Shown: positions 31,913 through 41,106, counted from the first letter of the stretch. The stretch: DNA of 64,000 nucleotides from Providencia alcalifaciens DSM 30120 (GCF_000173415.1 NZ_ABXW01000051.1:22915-86914), one strand, 5' to 3'. Translations and numbers: made by a program. Notes: a model not told the origin generated them from the letters alone.

Positions 31913-32398
31913 ATGATAGTGAATCTCAAATACCTACCATTGCTGTGTTGCCTCGTGTTGATTGGCTGCTCTTCATCCGTAAAACGGACGTCAGCACCGC
32001 CAATGAAAACCCAATTGTCAGACCCTATAATGACGATCGCTCAACTTAAAGATCAATTAAGTCAATGGTATGGCACACCGTATCACTATGGCGGAATGAG
32101 CCAAAATGGCGTTGATTGCTCAGGGTTTGTCTATCGTACTTTTAGTGATCGCTTTGCTATTGAGGTTCCGCGCACGACGGTTGACCAAACTCGCTTAGGC
32201 ACCCGTATTGATAAATCAGATTTAATGCCTGGCGACCTTGTGTTTTTCAAAACAGGGTCAGGAGAGAACGGTTTGCATGTAGGAATTTATGATACAGACA
32301 ACACGTTTATCCATGCTTCTACCAGCAAAGGCGTTATGCGCTCATCAATGGACAATAGTTATTGGCGAAAAGTGTTTTGGCAAGCGCGCCGTATCTAA
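31913..32398 (+). CDS. nlpC: NlpC/P60 family lipoprotein
   Basis: 161-residue lipoprotein with lipobox LVLIGC (cysteine at 19) and an NlpC/P60 cysteine peptidase domain that cuts peptidoglycan peptide stems. The catalytic cysteine is in GVDCSGFV, followed by a histidine in GLHVGIYD. The chosen ATG at 31913 has AAGG and begins the signal peptide; the longer frame is upstream sequence. In E. coli nlpC follows btuD; here the arn operon lies between them. Confidence 0.88.
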   Translation: MIVNLKYLPLLCCLVLIGCSSSVKRTSAPPMKTQLSDPIMTIAQLKDQLSQWYGTPYHYGGMSQNGVDCSGFVYRTFSDRFAIEVPRTTVDQTRLGTRIDKSDLMPGDLVFFKTGSGENGLHVGIYDTDNTFIHASTSKGVMRSSMDNSYWRKVFWQARRI

Positions 32399-32472
32399 TT
32401 TCGCTTCATCCCCCATTAATTCTTCAGTGATTATGCTATCTTAAGAGCAAGTTTTGTTTTTAGGGTAGCCGA

Positions 32473-33489
32473 ATGTCTACATTACGTTTATTTATCTCAG
32501 AATCCTTCGACCCATGGTTTAACTTAGCGGTTGAAGAAACTATTTTTCGTCAAATGTCAGCTGATCAGCGTGTTATGTTTCTTTGGCGGAATGCGGATAC
32601 TGTGGTTATCGGACGCGCTCAAAATCCGTGGAAAGAATGCAACACGCGTAAAATGGAACAAGATAATGTTCGATTAGCACGTCGTAGCAGTGGTGGTGGG
32701 GCTGTATTTCAAGATTTAGGCAATACCTGCTTTACCTTTATGGCAGGTAAGCCTGAATATGATAAGACTATCTCAACCCAAATTATTGTGAATGGTCTTG
32801 CTAACGTGGGGATTCACGCTGAAATTTCTGGGCGTAATGACTTGGTTCTCGAAACAGAAAATGGTCCGCGAAAAATTTCAGGTTCAGCTTACCGTGAAAC
32901 CAAAGATCGCGGTTTTCACCACGGTACCTTGCTCATTAATACAGATTTAAGTCGCTTAGCAAACTACCTCAATCCAGATCCTAAAAAGCTGCAAGCTAAA
33001 GGGATCACATCAGTTCGTTCTCGTGTTGCCAATCTAAATGAATTAGTCCCTGATATTTCTCATGAAAAAGTGTGTGAAGGGATCATAAATAGCTTCTTTA
33101 GTTATTATGGTGAAACCGTCGAAGCTGAATATATTTCACCGGAGAAACTCCCTGACTTACCTAATTTTGCGGAGACATTTGCAAAGCAAAGTAGTTGGGA
33201 ATGGAACTTTGGGCAAGCGCCAGCTTTTAGTCATATGGCGGATACTCGTTTCCCATGGGGAGGTATCGAGTTTCATTTTGATATCGAAAAAGGGGTGATC
33301 ACTCGCTGCCAATTTTTTACGGATAGCTTAGATCCATCGCCGCTAGAATGGTTGAGCGAACAATTTGTTGGGCAAACGTATCAGATAGACACTATCCACC
33401 AGTTAATGGCACAAATGAAAACACGGTGGCCAGCATTGATTGAGCAGTTTGCTGATTTAGAAGGCTGGTTAGTTAACGAACTGAGATAA
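32473..33489 (+). CDS. lplA: Lipoate-protein ligase A
   Basis: Adenylates free lipoate and attaches it to lipoyl domains of 2-oxoacid dehydrogenases and GcvH. 338 residues, the E. coli length. The lipoate-binding [20 protein letters not shown] motif lies near residues 70-90 and the catalytic lysine is expected in the [15 protein letters not shown] motif (here [12 protein letters not shown]). A TAGGGTAGCCG segment precedes the ATG. Confidence 0.94.
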   Translation: MSTLRLFISESFDPWFNLAVEETIFRQMSADQRVMFLWRNADTVVIGRAQNPWKECNTRKMEQDNVRLARRSSGGGAVFQDLGNTCFTFMAGKPEYDKTISTQIIVNGLANVGIHAEISGRNDLVLETENGPRKISGSAYRETKDRGFHHGTLLINTDLSRLANYLNPDPKKLQAKGITSVRSRVANLNELVPDISHEKVCEGIINSFFSYYGETVEAEYISPEKLPDLPNFAETFAKQSSWEWNFGQAPAFSHMADTRFPWGGIEFHFDIEKGVITRCQFFTDSLDPSPLEWLSEQFVGQTYQIDTIHQLMAQMKTRWPALIEQFADLEGWLVNELR

Positions 33490-33490
33490 A

Positions 33491-33516
33491 AAAAGAGCCG
33501 ATTAGTGTATCGGCTC
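33491..33516 (-). terminator. Intrinsic terminator of the AraC-family gene
   Basis: GAGCCGAT at 33495-33502 and ATCGGCTC at 33509-33516 form the stem. The minus-strand hairpin is followed by a T run, so it ends the gene at 33575-33946; on the plus strand it may also help lplA. Confidence 0.75.
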
Positions 33517-33574
33517 AAAATATAGATTTCGTTGGAATGGGTGTTTGAGGGTGTAACGAAAATCTAATGTACTA

Positions 33575-33946
33575 TTAATGATGACAATTGCAGGTCATAA
33601 AGGTTTTGCATTCTGGTAATTCACCTACTTGACGGAATTTTGCAGGCGTAGTATCAAAGTGTTTTTTGAATATGCGTGTAAATGTTGCTTGTGAACTAAA
33701 GCCATATTGTAGCGCAATGTCTAGAATAGGTAAGTTGCCTTCACGTAATGATTTAGCAGCTTCTAGCAGGCGACGTTTACGGACATATTCACCAAGAGTA
33801 CATCCTTTAAGCTCTTTAAAGACGCGCTGCAAATGCCATTTCGAATACCCACTTTTATCTGCGATAGTATCGATTTTGATGCCTTCATTGCGTTGTAATT
33901 GGCTTTCAAGCCATCTAACAATTTCATTGACTACACTTTCTGACAT
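33575..33946 (-). CDS. MarA/SoxS/Rob-like regulator, probable AarP/PqrA type
   Basis: 123-residue single-domain AraC-family activator with two helix-turn-helix motifs: IDTIADKSGYSKWHLQRVF (25-43) and ILDIALQYGFSSQATFTRIF (74-93). It is closer in size and layout to MarA, SoxS, AarP and PqrA than to full AraC proteins. Such regulators switch on efflux and porin changes and, in P. stuartii (AarP), an aminoglycoside acetyltransferase. The C-terminal tail has CKTFMTCNCHH, an unusual cysteine/histidine cluster. A strong GGAGG precedes the ATG. The exact orthologue is not certain. Confidence 0.82.
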   Translation of the reverse strand: MSESVVNEIVRWLESQLQRNEGIKIDTIADKSGYSKWHLQRVFKELKGCTLGEYVRKRRLLEAAKSLREGNLPILDIALQYGFSSQATFTRIFKKHFDTTPAKFRQVGELPECKTFMTCNCHH

Positions 33947-34477
33947 ATCTACCTCCTACTCTAGTAGGCTATTGTTCATTAATAACTAATAATAACTCAT
34001 GAAATTATGGTCTATTCTTCCTTTTTTTCCGATATATCGATAGGCTAATCGTGCGGTTTTTGAATGAGAATAGCTATTGCTACGATAGTTTCTATTAAAA
34101 TGCGAAAAACTAAACATACACAAATGAATGTTAAAATATCATTAAATACAATAAGATATATTTAAATTAATGACATTAAAGGTGTGCTTTTGGAAGGGGC
34201 TAGATACTCATTCAATTTTATTGTTGATACTGTTCGATTTTATTAACCAAGTAAATTATTGAATTTTTATTTGGTTTAATAATGAACAAATTGACGAGTA
34301 GGGTATAACAATTGACAGGAAATTCCGAAGTAAATTGTGTTCTTCTTATGGAGTAGAAGCCATTGATTTTATCAGTTTTGGCAGACACAAAAATAGTAAT
34401 ATAGCAGGCTCATTTATCCGTAAATTCAATGAGTCAGAGAAATGAGCCTACTTGTTCAATAATGACTTATGTGTGAA
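33947..34477. other. Non-coding region between regulator and TonB receptor remnant
   Basis: About 530 bases with no convincing reading frame. It should contain the promoter of the AraC-family gene. An inverted repeat AGGCTCATTT (34406-34415) / AAATGAGCCT (34440-34449) just after the receptor stop may be a weak terminator. A poor Fur-like match occurs near 34063-34077. Confidence 0.4.
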
Positions 34478-36343
34478 TTACCAGCGATAGTTGACGTTCC
34501 AATAAACGTTACGCCCTTCCTGTGGTACCCCAATGGAGGAAACATATTCTTTATCAAAGGCATTTTTTAGCGTTAGGGTGGTATTTAGTCCTTTCACGAA
34601 TTGATCGGCTTGGTAGTTAATGTAAAAGTCATGAATACCATAGCCTGCTTGTTGGAATATTTCTCGACGATAGCGATCCAAATCTTTCGAGTTTTTTCTA
34701 TCAGGCAGTTTATGGGTGCTGTCGCCTGTTATTTTCGTTCTTGCAGCAAATTCGCCACTCCACCCAACGTTGATCCCTGTATTTGATACTGGTGCATTGA
34801 ATTTGATTATCAGTGATTCAGGGCGAATGGAGGATAGCGCGTGATTTTCTAAATCTTCTTTAGCTGTGGTCAGATTATGATTAAAGCTTAAATCAAACCA
34901 TTGGGATTGATAGTGAACAAAACTATCGAATCCAGTAATTGTTGCGGAAGGCACATTGATGTAATAAATGGTTTCAGGGAACCAAACATAATAGAGGTCT
35001 GGCCCAATTTTCCGCTTATATTGGCTATTCATTGCAATATAATTACGCGCTTTTGTATGGAAGTAGGTTGATCCAAAGCTGAGTGTATCGCCTGTTACCA
35101 CGAAATCATCAAAACTCAGCTTTAACCCTGCCTCTGCAGTTTTATTAGTTTCTGGCTTTAAATCAGGGGATGTTTTAAAGATGGAAGAACCGCTAAACGG
35201 CGTGGAAAAGTGAAGTGAATTATTATACAGCTCAGCCATTCTTGGCGTGCGATAACCTTCTGCATAGGAAGAGTGAAGGCTCAACCAATGGGTTGGTGTT
35301 GCACTGATAGCAACGCGAGAAGACCAATTAGTATGTTTATTTTTTGCAAAACCTTCTCGGTTGACATGATATTGAGTAAACCGCGTTCCTGCTGATAATG
35401 TCACAGGGATGTGAGCGAATGTGAAGTCATTATTCAGCCAGCCGGAGGTATTTGACAACTCAGTCGGCGGGTAGCTGATAGCATATTCATTCGACGTTTG
35501 CGCTTGTTGGTAATGTTCAATACCGCTTTGAATACGACTGAATGCCCAGTTTGATACAGGCAGTGTAAAGTGATTTGAAAATTTAGAACCATAGGTATAT
35601 TGGTTACGCCTTTCATTACCATATTCGGTTGGTTTTTTTTGAGCTTTAACTAGGTCGAGTTGGTTTAAGCTTAGGTCGGTGTAATAAAAATCCCACTCAG
35701 CCTCCCATTGAAATCTATTTTCAGGCTTAAATATTTGATTGATTAGAATATCGCGCTGATGTGCATGACGTTCAGTCGGGGTATTCTTGAACATGTTTTT
35801 TTGGGTATTAATGAGTGCAGGTTGTCTCAAACTCAAACCGTCATTACGGTATTCCCTTAACTGTAAACCAACATGATATGCGGGATTAGCCATCCAGACG
35901 GTTTTAAACATCCAATTGTGAATTTTTTCTTGGTTATCAAAAGGAACCGATTTAATTGATGACATTAAATATTTTTTACGTTGGCTATAACTGAATAAGG
36001 CATCCACAGAATCACTACGCCCAAGCAATGTTCCTCCTGCATAATAACCATGATCATTACGATTTATTCCGCTAAATAAACGTCCGCCAAGTCGCTGTTT
36101 AGGCTCCAAGACCTCAGAAGCACTGAGTGTTTTTAGCGAGATAACACCGCCCATTGCACCACTGCCATGTTGCACTGAGGAAGAGCCTTTATGTACGTAC
36201 GCTTTACTGATTAATGAAGGATCAATTAATGTGGCATCAAATAGACCGGAGTTAAAATCATGGGTGACATTATCGACCATGATTTTTACACCACGAGAGT
36301 CATATCCGCGCATTTGTACGGATTGCCCGTTTGATGTCGTAAG
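34478..36343 (-). pseudogene. TonB-dependent haem/transferrin-type receptor, 5' part lost at prophage junction
   Basis: C-terminal part of an outer-membrane TonB-dependent receptor. It starts inside the plug (TTSNGQSVQMRGYDSRGVKIMVDNV, shown in part elsewhere) and has a complete 22-strand barrel ending with the aromatic NVYWNVNYRW. Segments YRTPRMAELYNN and SPDLKPETNKTAEAG resemble the FRAP and NPDL motifs of haem receptors. Signal peptide, TonB box and the first plug strands are missing because the reading frame meets a stop at 36344-36346, at the prophage boundary. The first ATG at 36313 would give an unexported 611-residue product, so the gene is presumed inactive. Confidence 0.8.
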
Positions 36344-36354
36344 TTAATTGATTT
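36320..36354. other. Left prophage attachment site (attL), approximate
   Basis: The receptor reading frame ends at 36343 and the integrase stop codon is at 36355-36357, so the crossover lies within these few bases. The exact core needs the other junction, which is outside the window. Confidence 0.65.
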
Positions 36355-37638
36355 TTAAGAATTAATTACTTTGCTTTCGATGGGGTGGGGCATGTGTGGG
36401 GCATTTCTGTTCATAATAGCAATTTGGTCTTTGTCGTTTTCTTTCATCCAAGCTCCATAAACGTCATAGATCATCTTTGCTGATGAATGCCCCATTTGTG
36501 TAGCTATGAATGCAGGATTTGCTCCAGCAGACAACATCCAACATGCATAGGTGTGCCGTGTCTGATAGGATTTTCTATGCCTGACTCCTGACCTTTTAAT
36601 TAAAGCACCCCATATTCCGTTAAATCCACCGGGAGAGTAGTGCTTCGTTTCAAGACCGTTTCTGGCAACAACACTAGGCTGAAAAACGAATGTGCATGAG
36701 TCTTCTCTATATTTACCATACTCGCGCATCTCTACGTTTACTATTTCTGGTGAGGTCATACGTGTTAATGACATCTGCTCTCTTAGGCTCTCATATACTG
36801 GATCCAGCATATGAATTACTCTATCTGTGCTTGAAGGGGTTTTTGGCAATGAAAAGTCACCTATATTAGAAATATTTCTTTTTACTGTAATAGTTCGCTC
36901 TATAAAGTCTATGTCCTCATATGCTAGAGCGCAGAGTTCCCCCGGTCTTAATCCTGTGTAAACAGATACAATTAACATATTTTTTGCTTGAATGTTTCTT
37001 GTGGCGTTAAGCAATCGAGGGAACTCTTCTTTTGTAATTGGGTCTGGTACAGCTCTTGATTTTTTAAGGTTTTTTATTGATGATAGAACATTGGTTTCAA
37101 TATATTTATTCTCAGCAGCGAAACAAAAAATACAATTAAGTATCTTCATATAGTTATTAACTGTAGATACGCTTCTGCCAATTTTACTCACTCTATTTAC
37201 TGGTTCTATGGTTGGCGAGGTAAGCATTTTATTTCTTACTGATAATATATCCTCCAAATTAAATAGATTTATCATTTTATTTTTATCAATAAAGAAAAAC
37301 AAAACATTCACTATTGATTTGTAAGCTTCAAACGTACTGACTGCAACCTCTATTCTTTTAAGCTCGACCCACTTATTAGCAACATATCCAAATGTCACAT
37401 TTTTATTGCTAATTGATTTTTCATTGCAATTTTTTGATTCAGGGAATTCAACCGAGTAATCAAAAGCGCCAGTTTTTATTTTGTAGCAGATGGCTGTCCT
37501 TAGCTCACCTGCTAACTTTCTGTTTTTGGGTGTATCAGGTATTCCAAGAGTTTCCCTCACTCTCTTTCCTTTGTATGTAAATGATATACGAAGGCTTTTA
37601 CCATGCACTTCAACACCCGTTGGGTATTTTATTTTCAT
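36355..37638 (-). CDS. int: Phage tyrosine integrase
   Basis: 427-residue tyrosine recombinase that inserts and excises the prophage. The N-terminal arm-binding domain (GVEVHGKSLRISFTYKGKR, DUF3596-like) is followed by a SAM-like core-binding domain and the catalytic domain. Catalytic residues visible are Arg231 (TGLRPGEL), Lys266, Arg361 (YQTRHTYA), His384 (QMGHSS) and a tyrosine at 394 or 391 (YDVYGAW). Its 3' end lies at attL, next to the truncated receptor. Confidence 0.93.
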   Translation of the reverse strand: MKIKYPTGVEVHGKSLRISFTYKGKRVRETLGIPDTPKNRKLAGELRTAICYKIKTGAFDYSVEFPESKNCNEKSISNKNVTFGYVANKWVELKRIEVAVSTFEAYKSIVNVLFFFIDKNKMINLFNLEDILSVRNKMLTSPTIEPVNRVSKIGRSVSTVNNYMKILNCIFCFAAENKYIETNVLSSIKNLKKSRAVPDPITKEEFPRLLNATRNIQAKNMLIVSVYTGLRPGELCALAYEDIDFIERTITVKRNISNIGDFSLPKTPSSTDRVIHMLDPVYESLREQMSLTRMTSPEIVNVEMREYGKYREDSCTFVFQPSVVARNGLETKHYSPGGFNGIWGALIKRSGVRHRKSYQTRHTYACWMLSAGANPAFIATQMGHSSAKMIYDVYGAWMKENDKDQIAIMNRNAPHMPHPIESKVINS

Positions 37639-37645
37639 AATGCAC

Positions 37646-37882
37646 CTATTGAGGTTGTGAATTTCTTTGCTTCTCGATCCAGTTTATGATCGCCTCATGA
37701 TTGTACATGCATTCTGAATTTTCTTTAGGGCTTCCGTCCGGTGAAATGTGAAGATATTCCCTGCCAGCAGCCCAAGACTTTTTCCGTGCTGATTTGATTG
37801 TCCCTGATCGCATGCCAGTAATCATCATAAGCACATCTTCAGTAACCCACTTACTCGGATTTAGAAGAACAACATTATCCAT
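37646..37882 (-). CDS. xis: Excisionase (Xis-like)
   Basis: 78-residue protein with an excisionase/winged-helix-like N terminus (PSKWVTEDVLMMITGMRSGTIKSARKKSW, 8-37, in part), then HISPDGSPKENSECMYNHEAIINWIEKQ. Excisionases bind near att and direct integrase toward excision. It ends seven bases upstream of int on the same strand, the normal arrangement. Confidence 0.8.
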   Translation of the reverse strand: MDNVVLLNPSKWVTEDVLMMITGMRSGTIKSARKKSWAAGREYLHISPDGSPKENSECMYNHEAIINWIEKQRNSQPQ

Positions 37883-37963
37883 TATTAATCTCCTTATCTA
37901 TGCTATTGACGTACCAAGTTAGCCACATGATTGGTGGAAACTTTTTGTGTTCTTTTGTGAGTG

Positions 37964-38089
37964 TTAAGGTAGGTAATCTTTGAGTATTGCTGTGCTTTGT
38001 TTATTGCTGAGTTTCTTGAGTTTCTTTAATTTGTCTCTGCATTCCCTTGCTATCTTTCTGCGTCCGTTTTCTAATATCTGCTCATTCAT
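37964..38089 (-). CDS. Small basic phage protein, 41 residues
   Basis: Short frame reading MNEQILENGRRKIARECR and ending KDYLP, rich in lysine and arginine. Its ATG overlaps the stop of the upstream gene as ATGA, and AGAGG precedes it, which supports translation by coupling. No function is recognised. Confidence 0.5.
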   Translation of the reverse strand: MNEQILENGRRKIARECRDKLKKLKKLSNKQSTAILKDYLP

Positions 38090-38292
38090 ATCCTCTGCCT
38101 TTTGTTTCTCATTGTTACCATATAAGACTTTTGGCAGTTTTGAATTTCGACAGGGTAGATATTCTTTCCTATCTTTATTTTGTGATTAACGATTATTCCT
38201 GCTCGGTTGTGATTCTTTTTGTGGAACTCTAGCGCGGTATTAATTGCGATTCTTTCTATATCAGATACGTCACCTTTTATTATTAATTTCAT
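38086..38292 (-). CDS. Hypothetical phage protein
   Basis: 68-residue protein starting MKLIIKGDVSDIERIAINTALEFHKKNHN. I took the ATG at 38292 because AAGGA lies eight bases upstream; an ATG at 38301 is also in frame. It overlaps the end of the NinX-like gene by 23 bases. Unknown function; its position in the left early operon suggests a small regulatory or host-interacting role. Confidence 0.55.
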   Translation of the reverse strand: MKLIIKGDVSDIERIAINTALEFHKKNHNRAGIIVNHKIKIGKNIYPVEIQNCQKSYMVTMRNKRQRI

Positions 38293-38662
38293 TCTCCGCA
38301 TCCTTCATTAATAAATACGTTTCCATGGCAGCGCGTAGTGGATGTTTGTTATTTGCTTCCATTCCCCATATAATATCTTTTTCTCCGATATCTTCAAAAT
38401 CAGATGCAGCGCACCAATATTTAACTCCTAAAGTTTCCATTGGGAATATGGCAATTCTATTCTCAATAATAATCGGCATTGCGTCCGCAGGATTGTTACA
38501 TGGGTTAAATTCAGTGAATACCCGAGAGCCAATATTTGGGATATTCTTTTTTACTACCCCATTGCGGTCATCAAAAACCATTAGAGATAGTGCGAATCCA
38601 CCGACATTAATAGCAACCTTTTTATTAATCTCGAAGTCAGATAGTTGCGTGTATTTATTCAT
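38270..38662 (-). CDS. NinX-like protein (DUF2591)
   Basis: 130-residue member of the DUF2591/NinX family, seen in many lambdoid phages. The family signature is YTQLSDFEINKKVAINVGG at the start, FNPCNNPADAMPIIIENRIAI in the middle and YWCAASDF after it. The function is unknown. It lies in the left operon, four bases after the DUF2528-like gene. Confidence 0.8.
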   Translation of the reverse strand: MNKYTQLSDFEINKKVAINVGGFALSLMVFDDRNGVVKKNIPNIGSRVFTEFNPCNNPADAMPIIIENRIAIFPMETLGVKYWCAASDFEDIGEKDIIWGMEANNKHPLRAAMETYLLMKDAENEINNKR

Positions 38663-38665
38663 TGA

Positions 38666-39031
38666 CTACCATCCTGTCATTTCTATTTCGTCATAATCAA
38701 TAAACCATGACTCAATTTCATCGATTCGAATTCCCATATCATCTAGTGAAGGATATCCATCAATTCCCTTATCTTTAGACCAATCGAATTGTTCGGTAAC
38801 CCATTCCTCATCCTTGAAGTTATTAAATGCCACTTGTTGAAAACATTCCGCACAGAACATTGCAAACCCTGCCTTTTCATGGCTTCCGTATTTTTTAGCT
38901 CTATACTCTGCATCACAATAGAATTTATTAATTTGCTCGCACTGAGTTTTAAATTTATCTTCATTGATAACAGTGATAACCATTTCTAAATCTTTTTGCC
39001 ACGCACCAGAACTTATTTTAATTTGTCTCAT
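38666..39031 (-). CDS. DUF2528-like phage protein
   Basis: 121-residue acidic protein. It begins with a strand-like segment (RQIKISSGAWQKDLEMVITVINEDKF) and ends with a segment (GIDGYPSLDDMGIRIDEIESW) that resembles phage DUF2528 proteins (EGWP-MDG-GI-I). Its function is unknown. Its start overlaps the stop of the 49-residue gene upstream (ATGA). Confidence 0.6.
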   Translation of the reverse strand: MRQIKISSGAWQKDLEMVITVINEDKFKTQCEQINKFYCDAEYRAKKYGSHEKAGFAMFCAECFQQVAFNNFKDEEWVTEQFDWSKDKGIDGYPSLDDMGIRIDEIESWFIDYDEIEMTGW

Positions 39032-39177
39032 CTGAATGCCTCACCGCACTTAATTTCAACATCCCGCACCGCCATTATCTGCATAGCACGACTCTCGCAT
39101 TCTTGCTGTGTGTATAATGTATTGGTTACAGGCGTGACAAATCCCTGATACAGAAGTAACAGTACATATAGTTTCAT
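39028..39177 (-). CDS. Small exported phage protein, 49 residues
   Basis: Frame reading MKLYVLLLLYQGFVTPVTN then CESRAMQIMAVRDVEIKC to the end. A short hydrophobic N terminus looks like a signal peptide, and two cysteines could pair in the periplasm. It is coupled to the next gene by an ATGA overlap at 39028-39031. No function is recognised. Confidence 0.55.
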   Translation of the reverse strand: MKLYVLLLLYQGFVTPVTNTLYTQQECESRAMQIMAVRDVEIKCGEAFR

Positions 39178-39187
39178 GATTAATTAC

Positions 39188-39409
39188 TTAGAGTTTTTTA
39201 TTGAGGTTTTTGAGCTTAACGCCATTTTCTTTCATTACAGCATTATTCTCATCGATTTTTAGATTGCGATGATCGTTAAGAGCACGCAGGTATGCTCTAT
39301 CTATGGCATTATTAAGAACCCCTCCGCCACCGGGGAATGGAATCCATGATAGTAACCATAAAGGCACTAGCTTGATTAGTATGGTTATTTTTAATTTACG
39401 CTTGCTCAT
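39188..39409 (-). CDS. Small membrane-associated phage protein
   Basis: 73-residue protein. The N-terminal basic stretch MSKRKLKI is followed by a hydrophobic segment (ITILIKLVPLWLLSWIPF), a glycine loop (PGGGGV) and a charged tail. A GAGGGTGA site precedes the ATG. It probably sits in the inner membrane. Unknown function. Confidence 0.55.
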   Translation of the reverse strand: MSKRKLKITILIKLVPLWLLSWIPFPGGGGVLNNAIDRAYLRALNDHRNLKIDENNAVMKENGVKLKNLNKKL

Positions 39410-39434
39410 ATCACCCTCCTGCTCAAATTATACA

Positions 39435-39698
39435 TTATTTATCTAAGCGATAGAGTGGAATATTTATCTTTTCGCTTTTTTCTTCATTAAGATGCGTGTA
39501 TCCATACTCCTTGATATTATCGACCCCGCTTGATGTTATATAACCAACAGGCTCCAAGTTATTAATTAAACTCTCGCGTGATGCTTGCCAAGATTGAAAT
39601 AATAAAGCCTTTAAATCTTCCTTACCTTTCTCGCTATATGGCAAATCTCCGTGACCAGAATTAAACCACTCTTCAAATTGCTGCCTTGATTTATCCAT
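39435..39698 (-). CDS. Hypothetical phage protein (FEEWF/QSWQAS type)
   Basis: 87 residues. The N-terminal QFEEWFNSGHG and FQSWQASRESL segments are found in many short lambdoid early proteins of unknown function, often fused to varied C termini. A second half (VGYITSSGVDNIKEYGYTHL) ends in a basic tail. The gene lies just upstream of a terminator that ends the next gene on the strand. Confidence 0.55.
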   Translation of the reverse strand: MDKSRQQFEEWFNSGHGDLPYSEKGKEDLKALLFQSWQASRESLINNLEPVGYITSSGVDNIKEYGYTHLNEEKSEKINIPLYRLDK

Positions 39699-39721
39699 GT
39701 TTGATCCTGAATTTTAGGTAT

Positions 39722-39743
39722 AAAAAACCCTGCTAGTGCAGGG
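39722..39743 (-). terminator. Terminator containing the stop codon of the upstream gene
   Basis: CCCTGC and GCAGGG around TAGT (39728-39743) form a tight hairpin, with a T run on the minus strand (A run 39722-39727). The TAG stop of the gene at 39733 lies in its loop. Confidence 0.8.
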
Positions 39744-40380
39744 AAGTATTCTTGACTGAGCAGGTGCACTCTGGAGTTTGGAGCTTCTCGGTCTTTTGTT
39801 TTACGTTACTAATTTCCTTTAGTGATTTAGTTTCATTCCACTCATTCTTAAACAGAACTTTAAAATTATTTGAGCAACAACTTATAACTCTAAATATATC
39901 ATCATGCCGTTCTTGGGTAACAGAACTATGTGAACTCAAATTTTCATTTATATATTTTATATGAATTCTAATTGCTTCTGATACATCCTCGTTATTCACC
40001 CCTCTAGAAAAAGGGAGTGCCATCTGCAAATAAAAAAACAACTCAGAATGCCTGATTAGCTCTCTCTTTAAAATTTCTTCAAAATCTTGAATGAAATGCT
40101 GGTTATTATTACCTTTAGCTAGTTGATAGGATAAAATAAAATAACAGTTTGATAAAAAATCAGATGCTTTATTTCTGACATCATTAATCCATGCCTGCCT
40201 CATTGGGGCAATATTATTTGTTATCATTTGCTGGCGAATGGATTTTTTAGCTTCTTTCATTTTTTTTAATTCAATAAAATACTTAGCGAAAAATCCAATG
40301 ATACCTCCAATTAACATACAAAAAGCACCAATCATTACAACGATATCTTTATCAGTAGATAAGTGTGACATTTCACTCAT
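39733..40380 (-). CDS. Membrane-anchored phage protein of unknown function
   Basis: 215 residues. One membrane segment near residues 12-34 (DIVVMIGAFCMLIGGIIGFFAKYF, in part) is followed by a long cytoplasmic helical part with heptad-like charge patterns and a cysteine-rich tail (TPECTCSVKN). I took the ATG at 40380, with AAAGG eight bases upstream. It has its own terminator and a palindrome before it, so it may be an independent accessory gene, for example in superinfection exclusion, but there is no direct evidence for this. Confidence 0.6.
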   Translation of the reverse strand: MSEMSHLSTDKDIVVMIGAFCMLIGGIIGFFAKYFIELKKMKEAKKSIRQQMITNNIAPMRQAWINDVRNKASDFLSNCYFILSYQLAKGNNNQHFIQDFEEILKRELIRHSELFFYLQMALPFSRGVNNEDVSEAIRIHIKYINENLSSHSSVTQERHDDIFRVISCCSNNFKVLFKNEWNETKSLKEISNVKQKTEKLQTPECTCSVKNTSLH

Positions 40381-40457
40381 TCCTATTGCCTTTAACAAAA
40401 ATTAAAGCAGGAATCATACTCACATCCATGTGACTAATCCACTGTCAAAATACCTCC

Positions 40458-40973
40458 TTAATTCGCCTTTTTGAACTCAATCACCCATACCCAATCGTTA
40501 TTTCTCCAACTACTAATGCCATATATCGATGACCATAATTCTTTGTATGCATTTTTTGCGGTTATATATGGCTGATTGCTGTTTGGAATATAAAATCCCA
40601 CTAACCAGTTGCCTTCATTTCCATAACGACCAGCTTTTATTCCTTCAGCTATCGCATCGCTAGGTGATATTTCTTGAATCTGTTGCAACCAAACATCAGT
40701 AATCTCAATTTTCCCTTTGATATTACCTTCCTTGTCAGCAGCGCTGATGATGTCGCCAATCTCACCATATGGGCAATCAACATCAACAAAACCATGCCTC
40801 CATGCCGCACATACTTGCTCTGATAGTGTGTAGCCATCTTGCCATGCACCAAGGTTTCGTAACTCTTCCTCGGTTACTTTAGGCTGTGGCTCAATCGGTC
40901 TACGTGTCTGTGTTTTTCTGCCATCCATGACAGCTGATAACATTGCATCGTTAAACTTGATTCTGTCTTTCAT
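40458..40973 (-). CDS. ASCH-like phage protein
   Basis: 171 residues with the pattern RIKFNDAMLSAVMDGRKTQTRRPIEPQP, as in many phage proteins loosely called morphogenetic and having an ASCH-like RNA-binding fold, followed by CPYGEIGD, EITDVWLQQI and WVIEFKKAN at the end. The function in phages is unknown; ASCH domains bind RNA or modified nucleosides. First gene downstream of the opposing plus-strand unit at 41.1-41.6 kb. Confidence 0.7.
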   Translation of the reverse strand: MKDRIKFNDAMLSAVMDGRKTQTRRPIEPQPKVTEEELRNLGAWQDGYTLSEQVCAAWRHGFVDVDCPYGEIGDIISAADKEGNIKGKIEITDVWLQQIQEISPSDAIAEGIKAGRYGNEGNWLVGFYIPNSNQPYITAKNAYKELWSSIYGISSWRNNDWVWVIEFKKAN

Positions 40974-41106
40974 TATTACATTACTCCATATAATAAGTAT
41001 TTTTACTTACAAATATAATAATCTGTACAGCCATATTTTAACTTCTTTTCTTTTAAAAACATGGTGTTATCATTGGTTTTCCTTTTGACTACTAATGGTG
41101 AATGAT

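Noticed and set aside
24248..32398. arn operon lying between btuD and nlpC as a sign of recent transfer
   Set aside because: Gene content, overlaps and composition look native, and a similar order is likely in related genera; only the RhoGAP gene stands out as an insertion.
34061..34080. Fur-box-like sequence upstream of the AraC-family gene
   Set aside because: Only a weak match to the consensus and far from the start codon.
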